Positions 48,601 to 54,647 of a stretch of DNA of 64,000 bases are shown one piece after another. Position 1 is the stretch's first letter; the number at the start of each line of letters is the position of its first letter. The DNA is taken from positions 34,987 to 98,986 of the forward strand of contig CALCCA010000112.1 in NCBI GenBank assembly GCA_937899725.1. The letters are read 5' to 3'. Origin of the DNA: an uncultured Halomicronema sp. (lineage in GTDB: Bacteria; Cyanobacteriota; Cyanobacteriia; Phormidesmidales; Phormidesmidaceae). Made by a program: the position numbers and the translations under genes. The notes beneath the pieces are model-generated. The model saw only the letters and a program-made list of their open reading frames with translations, ran no database searches and was not told the DNA's origin.

Positions 48601-51069
48601 GTTGACCGCCAATACGCCGACGGTCACAGTCGCTGTAGTGACGCCGCCATTTTGGTCATCAACCTGCACCACAAACTGATCGAGACCGTTGAAATCAGCA
48701 TTGGGCGTGTAGGTGACTGACTGAGTGGCCCCAGTATCGGTCGTCGAAACGCTGGCCGTACCGTTGGCACCATTGGTCAAAATCGACCAGGCAAAAGTCG
48801 TATCGGCTGGATCGGTGGCAGTAAAGATGCGAGTACCGGTGTCATCTTCCTGGACAGTCAGCGAAGTACTACCGGGAAATAGGGTCGGGGCAACGTTGCT
48901 AACGGTGATGCTTTGAGAGGTGCTGGTGATTTCGCCGAAGTCGTCTTGCACACTGACCGAAATCGTCGGCGTGCCGTCAGCCAAGTACTGATGGTCAGTG
49001 CTGAATGAATAGGTGTTAGTGGAGCCGTCAAAGAGCAGATCGCCATCGCTGAGCGTGTCAGTGGAGCCATCGCCCCAATTAATCGTGAGGGTAAACAAAT
49101 CGCCCGCATCAGGATCGATAAAGCTACCCGTCAGCGTGACCGTTTCGCCTTCGTTAATCGTGTCTGATGAGGGCGTGATGGTCAGGTTAGTGGGGGCATC
49201 TGGCTGGGCAGCCACAGTGACATTGACATCAATCGTATCGAACCCACCGTCGTCATCGCCGACTTGAATTTGAAAGCTATCCGTGCCGCTAAAGTTGGCA
49301 TCGGGCGTGTAAGTAAAGGTTTGGTTGGCGGCGGCGGGATTGGTCGGCGGGGTGACCGTGCCGTTGCTGGGGGTGCCGACGCTCCAGTTCAAGACATCCA
49401 CTGAGGAAGCGTCAGTAGCGGTGAGGAAAAAGCTGTCAGCGTTGTCTTCGTTGATGGTCAGCGTGATCGGGCCGTCGGGCGCAATCACTGGTGCCACGTT
49501 GCCGACTGCGATTGATCGCATTTCGGTTGGGGCAGTCAGCCCAGCACCGTCTTCGAGCGTCACACTGACATTAAAGGGCGCGCCCCCGACATTGTTATCA
49601 GCGTAGATATGAGTGGCGGTAAATGATTTGTTGCCGTTAGCGTCGATATTGACTAGAACGTCATTCGTCAGCGTGCTTGTCGTGCCATCACCCCAGTCAA
49701 TCGTGAGCGTTTGTGTGTCGCCCTGATCGGGGTCAAAGATTTGGCCAGTCACTGAGACCGGGGTGCCCTCAAAGGCCGCCGCCGGGACGTTTAGACTGAC
49801 GATCGCCGGCGCTTCGTTGACATCGGTGACCTGCACAAAAACGGTTTCGGTATCGCTAAAGCCCGCTCCATCTTTAGCCGTAATCTCTAGCTCATAGTTG
49901 TTGCTGCCTCCTTCAAAGTTCAAATCACCGGGGTCGTTGACGGTGAGTTCGCCCGTGGTCGCATTGATGGCAAACGCGCGCACGCTATCGCCATCGTTGT
50001 CGGGGTTGCCACTCGTGATCGACCAGTTGGTCACTGTACCAGTCGCATTGACCACACCATCCACACCGTCAGACAACGGCGTCGTGGCAGCACTGTTTTC
50101 GGCAATGGTGAAGAGCTGCACCGGATCAATCACCGGGGGCGTATTGAGCGTGATGGTGATGCCGTCAGGGGTAGTCGTCTGCACGGTGCCCACACCGTCG
50201 ACGGCAAAGAAGTAGGTGGTGCCATTGCTGGCGTTGAAGTTGACGCTGCTGGTGGTGTTACCCGGAGCCGCATCATCGTTGCGGGCAATCAGGGTTAACC
50301 CGGCGACGGTGGTGCCGGTATAGACGGCCAAAACCGTATTGATATCGCTGCCGGCGGTGTTGACGTTTACCTGGCCATCGACGTTGGCCGTCCAAGACCA
50401 CCAGAGCGAATTATTGATGCTTTCTTGCAGCGCGAGTGGCAGTCCCGCGACGGTGGGGTCGTGAATCGGCTCCCCAGCTTCCGACGTTGCGGCACTGTTG
50501 TCACCGGTCAACGGGTTGTTGGGGGTGATGGGCGTGGCCCCGGCAAAACTATCCGACGCCAACACGCCTGGATAGGAAGCCTGGGTGGCAGTGGTCAGCA
50601 GCTCGCGCCGGGGCACCTCGCCCAAACGAGTTTCGAGCGTCCACTGACCACCAGGGCTGGTTGCCCCCAAGTGATGAGCAGAGGCGGCAATATTGGCCCC
50701 GGTCAGCCCGCGTAGCGCTGCCAAAAATTCTGCCCCGGCATCGCCTGCAGCGACCTGACAGCCATACAGATAGATGTTTGCTAGCTGGCTTTGGGTCGCC
50801 CACTGACGCAATTGAGCGCGATAGGCGGGGAGGGTGGCTAGACCGAGTTGGGCATGGCCGAAGGCCAATTCGCCGGGAGCCCCGTGGGCCACGATATAGA
50901 CATCGGTGACGTGGGGACGCGACGCGAGGGCAGCGGTAATTTGCGCCACGCCATCGATCGCAGGAGACAAAATCAGGGCTTCGATATTCCCGGCCAAACC
51001 GGCCACCACCTGAGCAGGAGCATCGATACCGGCATCCACAAAGACGATGGATTGAGTTTTATTCGCCAT
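39673..51069 (-). CDS. Giant DUF4347/cadherin/CSPG-repeat surface protein (about 3,798 residues)
   Basis: The largest gene here, from ATG 51069 (MANKTQSIVFVDAGID); starts at 51078 and 51102 are possible. Residues 1-165 are a DUF4347 domain (VYIVAHGAPGELAFG, IYLYGCQVAAGDAG), typical of large cyanobacterial adhesins. A PPC-like domain follows, then a cadherin domain, then PKD-like modules with TIDWGDGT, then eighteen CSPG-like modules. The first twelve alternate between two subtypes. Five cadherin-like modules and the five C-terminal 42-44-residue repeats end the protein. There is no Sec signal and no RTX motif. The role is probably cell-surface adhesion or matrix; export by a type I system is inferred. 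Confidence 0.92.
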   Translation of the reverse strand: MANKTQSIVFVDAGIDAPAQVVAGLAGNIEALILSPAIDGVAQITAALASRPHVTDVYIVAHGAPGELAFGHAQLGLATLPAYRAQLRQWATQSQLANIYLYGCQVAAGDAGAEFLAALRGLTGANIAASAHHLGATSPGGQWTLETRLGEVPRRELLTTATQASYPGVLASDSFAGATPITPNNPLTGDNSAATSEAGEPIHDPTVAGLPLALQESINNSLWWSWTANVDGQVNVNTAGSDINTVLAVYTGTTVAGLTLIARNDDAAPGNTTSSVNFNASNGTTYFFAVDGVGTVQTTTPDGITITLNTPPVIDPVQLFTIAENSAATTPLSDGVDGVVNATGTVTNWSITSGNPDNDGDSVRAFAINATTGELTVNDPGDLNFEGGSNNYELEITAKDGAGFSDTETVFVQVTDVNEAPAIVSLNVPAAAFEGTPVSVTGQIFDPDQGDTQTLTIDWGDGTTSTLTNDVLVNIDANGNKSFTATHIYADNNVGGAPFNVSVTLEDGAGLTAPTEMRSIAVGNVAPVIAPDGPITLTINEDNADSFFLTATDASSVDVLNWSVGTPSNGTVTPPTNPAAANQTFTYTPDANFSGTDSFQIQVGDDDGGFDTIDVNVTVAAQPDAPTNLTITPSSDTINEGETVTLTGSFIDPDAGDLFTLTINWGDGSTDTLSDGDLLFDGSTNTYSFSTDHQYLADGTPTISVSVQDDFGEITSTSQSITVSNVAPTLFPGSTSLTVQEDDTGTRIFTATDPADTTFAWSILTNGANGTASVSTTDTGATQSVTYTPNADFNGLDQFVVQVDDQNGGVTTATVTVGVLAVNDDPTNLIITPDVTSLNEGSAVTLAGSFDDVDNSTDAFFDDTHTLTVDWGDGTVETFKDTDLTLGGAATDVTATTLAFDGLTHTYVDEGTGSYTVTVTAADAAGQTVATTQAIAVLNVDPTLVDPAASPATLALTEDTAEDFTVKATDVGIEDILTWDVTAAPTSGTVTATTSAANGEQSFTYTPNLNFEGTDTFTLQVTDGDGGFQDLVYNVTVTGANDAPQVIVNNFNIVEDTPLDIDLSVLNAIDVEETDDNNINFTITGAAAGSFLVDGTPDNTFSRQDIIDGKVTFLYGSEVTPSFTITVEDSAPLATVVPGTITSFLKVNDAPVLTVGTFTVAEGAEAPINSSVLSATDEDDDNATLLFTVSDVEGGDFILSGSETFSFTQQDINNGLVTFRNDGSETDPSFNIKVEDDEGAFAEGAGTGTVTAIDDDPEITVNTFTVVEGQVLNVDSTVLNATDDETTDSAQITFTVSGTDAGSFLLDGVASTTFTRQDIFAGRVTFLYEGEVDPVFDIKVEDGTGGDSTVMGNVISFTPTNDTPVFATLAPFTVNENDLTPIDNTILDATDADDDDSSLTFEVADVVGGDFLVEGLVANTFTQAQVDAGAVFFKNTGSDVNPSYKITVSDDEGASTVAIGTGTVVTTDDNPEITVNNFDVKEGTSLLVDSTVLNATDDETTDSAQITFTVSGTDAGSFLVDGVASTTFTRQDILLNRVTFLYDGEVEPVFDIKVKDGTGNTFTEAGNVVGFEAVNDTPLFDTLATFNVPESGLVEIDETIIKATDADDLDSSLIFTVKDIVGGDFLVEGQVKTTFTQAQVNASDVFFQNDGTETAPSFNIKVEDDEGAFTEATGTGTVTTANDAPTILTNEFKVTEGELLSITAAVLDATDEDSDDANILFTISGTDAGSFLVNGTASTTFTRQDISDGNVTFLYDGETSPVFSINVSDQETPAATIDVAGNVTEFTEVNDRPEFLNLTGGVLPTFNVNEGGNAPITNAIVAATDGDFEDSDLLFTVSGEEGGKFFIVGQSEPTQTFTQRDINLGRVFFQHDGNEIAPSYTITVSDSELTATATGTGTLTLSNDDPEITINDFDVVEGELLQVTSGVLNATDDETTDSTQITFTISGTDAGSFLVDGVASTTFTRQDIDLNRVTFLYEGEVDPVFDITVTDGTGGTVTKAGDVEFTAKNDAPVFDTLNTFAVAEGGLTLINNAILNATDADDLNSSLLFTVSGEQGGKFLVNGVESSSFTQGQVNANDVFFQNDGTETPPSFNIKVEDDEGAFTEATGTGTVNATDDPPEIQANNFTVTEGVALQVTQAILDATDEDTADAQITFTIGGTDAGSFLLNGTPSTTFTREDILNGNVTFLYEGEGSPVFTIAVSDGTTTLAPVSGGIDDFTAVNDAPDFNIVFPNVAEDDIVDITTSVFVTTDAELTAGLTTTDDLVYTVDVTANGRFVIDGGDDPATKFTQADIESGLVDFVLEGEEAPSFTVTLNDGGSPVAENVTKSITPADFTFTPTNDLPLLLVNNLEVDEGDTVTLGTDNLFASDVETPAFDLEFTVSNVVNGTFNKTTFTLEDIIQGEVTFTHDDSNEVPGDASSLQASYDVVVSDGTDTSSDPIGAAAAVTVNPINDAPVLLVDNGVPTDPDPFLIDEGGTLILNETNILATDTDTLPENLTFTVTNLVGGFFATTTDPTTPITTFTQADINSPSTIVFVHDDTETVPSYTLKVEDDGGNSDTQNYIAQLADQNDDPEITLNTLTLAEGDKVTLTTSNLQVTDEESGPADLTYTISNLTNGDFFNGATQLGNGDTFTQQDVIAGQISFEHNDLNDAPTYTLEVADNGTPPGSDTSVAAIAFTAINDDPVLDGNTTGATGEFSITQGGTANVTQAQLEVTDEETTNPALLVYTVDGTTNGNFLLNGVANPPTFTQQDINTNRVSFAHDGSETAPTYTVTVTDNGVPEAKEITFTVDLTATFTQVNENPMFTASQLSPVEGELITLTAADINATDREDAATLLEFSIDPANVTGGDFFLNGVALGAADTFSLVQINAGLVTFKDDGDEVPPSFEVTVTDTDGGTVTETATINVDNFQVNDDPTLDVNAFTLNEGQVLILDDTNLKASDAETTDPAQLTYTVTPPEGGGFFLNGLTPTTTFTQEDINNKAIAFKQDDTSTEPSFTITVTDPDGGETSAEAIVTFTSVNDTPTANDDSGEGFTTNEDTAFTTPDLTLNDTDEEGTPLTVSQVNGGVATLTSGATVTINGNSINYDPNGQFEDLAVGETKTDTFTYTLSDNDPMGAETDTATVTIVIEGANDAPTAVADTGATNENTTTVIDVLANDSDPDTNDTLTILSVDTTGVLGQVTNNGTTLTYNPTTAPGSLEQGEIRTEVFTYVVSDGNGGTASNSVTVTVTGVNDGPIAVDDAGEGFATDDNQSLTTAVLTLNDSDPDDDLLTVTKINGTAIASGGMATLPSNGQVTLNANNSVTYTPSPTFKALSVGQSTTDTFTYTIDDGKGGTDDATVTIVINGANEAPVATDDITGFTTTEGTEITLNVLGNDTDDDGDSLVIQSVDTTGLTGQVINNGGDLTYIPALVLKGGETVEETFTYTVSDGNGGTDTADVKVTVTGVNDAPIAITDSGGGFITNELTAFVTANVLANDSDPEGSLITLTSFDTSGTQGLVTSNSNGTFNYDPNGAFNTLPQGRTATDSFSYTVQDADGLTSTATVNIQVNGLLSEFFDFERFLQEQNPAAVAPADTIAGLPLAQLYDENFYLSQNLDVASAVAAGGFSSGYQHFVTLGINEGRNPSVLYNEAFYLSNNVDVANEVANGSLASGLAHFLNSGHIEGRDPSALFDQSDYLTANPDVANAVASGAFDSAFDHYVTVGAEESRLPSLSLYNESFYLNNNPDIAAGVANGTISSGYDHFISLGQTEGRAPSSLYNEASYLARNPDIVNAVNAGTFTSGFQHYEDIGRFEGRFVF
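39676..40320 (-). repeat. Five C-terminal repeats of the larger giant protein
   Basis: 215 codons, five units. Each unit is closer to the unit at the same position in the paralogue than to its neighbours: unit 3 of both reads LFDQSDYLxANPDVANAV and unit 5 of both ends FEGRFVF. This shows that the module was duplicated whole. Confidence 0.93.
44070..47960 (-). repeat. Two-module higher-order repeat in the larger giant gene
   Basis: Six tandem copies of a unit of about 640 bases, each made of an R-type module (STTFTRQDI, VTFLYEGEV) and a Q-type module (FTQAQVNA, VFFQNDGTE). FLY codons recur near 44503, 45139, 45805, 46444, 47086 and 47725, spacings of 636, 666, 639, 642 and 639 bases. The high similarity of copies points to recent expansion by recombination. 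Confidence 0.88.
50560..51066 (-). other. DUF4347 domain coding segment
   Basis: The N-terminal 165 codons of the larger giant protein. The hydrolase-like strand motifs IVAHG and YGCQVAAG are visible. Only the larger paralogue has it. Confidence 0.85.
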
Positions 51070-52310
51070 GATTCGCATTCCCCAAAAATCTCCACGCTGC
51101 ATTCAAGTTCATCATTACCAACGAGCACCGTCTCCTTCTTCTGGCGGTCAAGACGTTGCCCAAAGTCTATAAGAGGTTTCCCGAAATATCACCGAAAAAA
51201 CACTGTCCTTCAGCATCTTTCCGACGAAAAATTCTCTTTTCTACTGATATAAATCCGCCGCTCTTACGCTCACCATTTTGCCCAAATGCCCATCACCGCA
51301 ATCATGAAATTGGGGCTTGAGCATCGACCAAAAACTTCTAATTCATCGATACTGCGCCGTCGCCAGATATCACAGAGCCCCTTTTCGGCTGCCAACTCGG
51401 CTCATTTGGCCTTCACAATTGATATCGCGGGGCAGTTAATCAAGCTGATCTCCATGCGATTGCTTGGGCATTGCCGCGATCGCGCTTGTCACAAAGGTTT
51501 ACGGCGATTGTAGTGGCCACTCTAAACCCGAATCTTCCCCTTACTTCTGATGTGTTTAGCGTTTGTGCCCGCTAGACGAAAATAATGATACCCACGATGT
51601 CATTTAAAACACGCACTCCAACCAGCTTTTTCTCGAAAAATCCCAGTCTTAGCGAGTGAGTCAAGTCGATTCAGCGGCCTTTTTACACTAATTAATCGAG
51701 AAATACGTAGACAACTAGGAGTGCTCTTCTGCTAAAACGGCCACTACGATAGACGAACCGGAACATAATCCCGGAATTTTTTAATAAACTGTTACAAGCT
51801 GATCTCTGATGAATCTCGCTGTTGTTTTCAAGGCAGCACAAAAAACTCCCAAGATCGCACCCATATTCAGCAATATTCAGCAATATTCTTGGATTTGAAG
51901 GTCGGGCTAGTCCCTGCGATCGGGCGCGATGCTCTGGTGTAGAGAGTCGAACTTGCCTCAGCCGTGATCAGGAGTAATGGCGCTGGGCTAACGATGGTGC
52001 GATGTATCATTCTTGTCGGTTCGGTTAATCTTGAAAGCCGATTGATCCATCGCCCATAATGGCCGCTGAGGTTCAGTCTGGCATTCAGCAGAGATTCATT
52101 AATTGTTGACAGGTTAATGATAGAAAACCCGCTCGGTCATGGGTCATGTTAAATGCTGCGGCTTTCCTCGATCGCCGGAGTTTGACGCTGCCCAGCCCTG
52201 GCCAAATCTTGTCTGTGCCTGAGGATATTTGTGACCGCAGCCCCCTCCAAGCCCAGGGATGCTGGCAGCCATCGCAAGTTGCGCAACTATAACGATACGA
52301 GAGCTGATTT

Positions 52311-52362
52311 TGCCTGGGCATGGATCGGAGCGTGAGCTAGCGGCTCAGTCCATGCCCAGGCA
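52311..52362. repeat. Inverted repeat with 14-bp arms
   Basis: TGCCTGGGCATGGA and TCCATGCCCAGGCA flank 24 bases that contain a second small hairpin (GAGC...GCTC). No T tract. Likely a dispersed palindromic element. Confidence 0.75.
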
Positions 52363-52749
52363 GACTTGTCAGTGCTGACGGCATTGCATTTATTGCCGCA
52401 TTCCGCATACAGGAATCGAATACCCTGCGGGAAGGGCAAGTCCTGCAGAGTTGAAAACTTATCGAGTAGTGATTCAGTCATTGGGAGTGACTGAATCAAA
52501 CTGCGGCTTGCCATCGCTCATGACGTTCGTTTGAGGTGGCGACATGAGCGTTTTAGCGGTTGTCGCTGAGAGCGATGGCCGGCTACGTGCCGATTCCCCG
52601 TTAGTGGGCATCCGCCTGAACCCAGCTGTAACCCCGTCACTGCCGTGCTTTTGCGAAAAACAGCTTGGGGTGAGCCCCAGACTGTTGGCAGCAACTGGTC
52701 TCTTTTGAGCCAGTAGACCTCTGGCGTCAATATTGAGCGCTCCCTAAAT

Positions 52750-52826
52750 CCCCCAATACTGGGGGACTTTCGAGCCGATATGAGGGACATACCGAACCTT
52801 CAAGAGCCGTTTCCCCAAATTTGGGG
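52750..52826. repeat. C5/G5 palindrome pair
   Basis: Two palindromes, CCCCCA-ATAC-TGGGGG (52750-52765) and CCCCAAATTTGGGG (52813-52826), are related to the element at 7423-7510. They are set in AAATCCCCC and GGGGGAC contexts typical of cyanobacterial interspersed repeats. Confidence 0.7.
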
Positions 52827-52861
52827 GACGGAAGGGGGCCTTAGGGATGCGCTTGAAAATC

Positions 52862-52946
52862 AAGTACCAGTGGCACGAGTTTCGACTCCGCTCAACTCTC
52901 GGGATGCGTAGGTTGAGCGGAGTCGAAACCGGATTTGCCGGTACTT
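52862..52946. repeat. GTTTCGACTCCGCTCAAC palindrome
   Basis: Perfect 18-bp arms (52879-52896 and 52912-52929) around a 15-base loop, enclosed by outer arms AAGTACC / GGTACTT. The TTTCGACTxCGCTCAAC palindrome is a dispersed repeat known from many bacterial genomes. A diverged copy lies at 53106-53141. Confidence 0.85.
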
Positions 52947-53105
52947 TATTTGGGCGCGGTTCCCTTACTTTATTCGTGCAAGAGGTCGAGTGATTGTGGC
53001 GGTTGCTCAGGAGTTTGATTGACTTAACGTACCAGTCATACCAGTTCTACGAATTACAGCTACACAGACAAGTCGGCTTTCTCCCTCGGGGAGACGCGAT
53101 GCGAA

Positions 53106-53141
53106 CGACTCCGCTCAGCCGACGTTCCTTGAGCGGCGTCG
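53106..53141. repeat. Diverged copy of the CGACTCCGCTCA palindrome
   Basis: CGACTCCGCTCA and TGAGCGGCGTCG, one mismatch, around a 12-base loop. Same family as the element at 52862-52946. Confidence 0.7.
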
Positions 53142-53746
53142 AAAGGAAGATCTGTAGCCCAGTTTCAGAGAATTGGTATCAGACAGTCAGCCGATCGTTC
53201 ATCAAAAAAACTCAGTAAAGTGTGTGTGGCCACTGATGGGCCAATACCTTGTCGGGCCAGTGGCGATCGCTGCCCCAACGGCGCTGCCGGTCTGGTAAAT
53301 AACGCAGGGCCATGCCCTTTAGAGTCCGTTATCCACTTTGAGAAGTGTTTCGGGTCTTGGGAGTAACACTGCTAGAGGTTCGGGGAAGCCGACTGTCTGG
53401 CGATGAGCGGTCAGCCTTGGAGACGGACAACCCGGCTAGCCGAGCTGACTCGCTGCTTTTCAGTGAGAGCAAGCTGCTGCTGCCCCTGATGACCTGTCCT
53501 TAAATAAGTCGGCAGGAGTCATTATTTGTTGGATGTGTGGCGGTAGCGCCAGTATCAAAGCTTTGCAGGGTGGTGCTGACGGCTATGCCTAGCGGCACCC
53601 TTGCAGCATCGTTTCTTTGTGTCTACCGACTGATCTCGCTGGCCACTTTGCTCAGTCCACCCAGGAGCACTCTGATGCTCAGTGCATTGACAAAGTGGCT
53701 CTGCCGTCGGCTCCTAAACGGACTGGTGACTGCTATGCCAGCAGCA

Positions 53747-53941
53747 CTAAAACCGCGATCGCATCTTTCTCTTGCGCTGTCGATGCATCGCGAGTTCCTT
53801 ACGCTTGCGTTTTTCGATTGGGGTTTCAAAGTGACGATGCTTTTTCATATCGGGAAAAATGCCTGCCTGCGACACCTTACGTTTGAACCGTCGCAGCACC
53901 GATTCCATCCCTTCGCCTTCTCCAGGAATAATCTGAGCCAT
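53747..53941 (-). CDS. rpsU: 30S ribosomal protein S21
   Basis: A 64-residue, strongly basic protein from ATG 53941 ([19 protein letters not shown]), with GGAG about ten bases upstream on the minus strand. [19 protein letters not shown] and a terminal run of Lys and Arg are typical of S21, a small-subunit protein near the mRNA exit. It lies 125 bases downstream of the RNA-binding-protein gene. The rbp-rpsU pairing is known in cyanobacteria, where it forms a cold-responsive unit. The frame is open further upstream, but the extra residues are not S21. Confidence 0.97.
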   Translation of the reverse strand: MAQIIPGEGEGMESVLRRFKRKVSQAGIFPDMKKHRHFETPIEKRKRKELAMHRQRKRKMRSRF

Positions 53942-53962
53942 TGTTTTACTCCATAACTTTGG

Positions 53963-54006
53963 GCGGTTCAGCGATCGCCCCAAGACTGAGTTAAGCCCTG
54001 AACCGC
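53963..54006 (-). promoter_or_regulatory. Hairpin in rbp-rpsU spacer
   Basis: A 9-bp stem GCGGTTCAG / CTGAACCGC with a 26-base loop, just upstream of the rpsU ribosome site. It could modulate rpsU translation or readthrough from rbp. Confidence 0.5.
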
Positions 54007-54029
54007 ACACCTGGTTGTTAGCGTTTTGG

Positions 54030-54058
54030 GGGTGCCGCCGGCTACGCTCAGGGCACCC
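54030..54058 (-). terminator. Possible attenuator hairpin after rbp
   Basis: A 7-bp stem GGGTGCC / GGCACCC, nine bases past the rbp stop on the minus strand, followed by CCCAAAACG rather than T. A partial terminator or processing signal; termination is not certain. Confidence 0.4.
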
Positions 54059-54066
54059 TGTGAGGC

Positions 54067-54366
54067 TTAATACCGACGCGAACCACCGCCTCGGTTGCCG
54101 CCACCACCGCCTGGCCCCCGGTTTTCCCGAGGTTTGGCCTTGTTGACCTTTAAGTCGCGCCCCATCCATTCGGCACCGTCAAGGGCTTCGATCGCTGCTG
54201 ACTCTTCCGCATCGGAGTCCATTTCAATAAAGGCAAAGCCTCGCATGCGACCTGTTTCACGATCCTTCGGCAAATGCACACTCTTAACCGTGCCATATTC
54301 CGAAAAGGTTTGCGTGACGTCATCTTGAGTCACATCGTAGGAAAGGTTGCCAGCGTAAATAGTCAT
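54067..54366 (-). CDS. Glycine-rich RRM RNA-binding protein (Rbp)
   Basis: A 99-residue protein with a single RNA-recognition motif. RNP2 is IYAGNL (residues 3-8) and RNP1 is RGFAFIEM (42-49). A short Gly/Arg tail ([17 protein letters not shown]) follows. The cyanobacterial Rbp family is cold-induced and binds single-stranded RNA; some members direct thylakoid-protein mRNAs. The gene is followed by rpsU, as in Anabaena rbpA1-rpsU. About 100 bases of leader upstream may hold the cold-response element. Confidence 0.95.
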   Translation of the reverse strand: MTIYAGNLSYDVTQDDVTQTFSEYGTVKSVHLPKDRETGRMRGFAFIEMDSDAEESAAIEALDGAEWMGRDLKVNKAKPRENRGPGGGGGNRGGGSRRY

Positions 54367-54647
54367 GAACAGTCTCCAAAATCAAAAGGCGTCGAAGAGT
54401 TAGATTCGGAGAAACGTTGTTAAGACGATTTATACAGCCGAAAGTAAATCCTCCTAGGACGCTAGCACAGGATGAACCGTCTGCGGCGAATTGTTGAGAT
54501 ATACATTCTGTCAGATCAGCGGGATTCAGGACTATCAGCAGGAGTCCTGAATCCCGCTGATATCAATCAATCTAGTCATGTCGTCAGAATTTTGGCCGAG
54601 GACACGTGGCCCGGTCAGCCGCTGTGGACGGCAGGCCGGCTGTCGCC

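Larger units (their letters stand above)
51103..53746. other. Gene-poor, palindrome-rich region
   Basis: About 2.6 kb between the larger giant gene and rpsU in which no open frame resembles a protein family. It carries a direct repeat (cagcaatatt twice near 51870), four or more palindromes (listed separately) and the upstream region of the giant gene. It looks like a decayed or repeat-colonised segment. Confidence 0.6.

Noticed and set aside
39715..51000. Many plus-strand open frames opposite the larger giant gene
   Set aside because: Same reason: mirror frames of the cadherin/CSPG repeats, without ribosome sites or family features.
53537..53956. A 139-codon plus-strand frame over rpsU
   Set aside because: It lies opposite rpsU and is an antisense reading.
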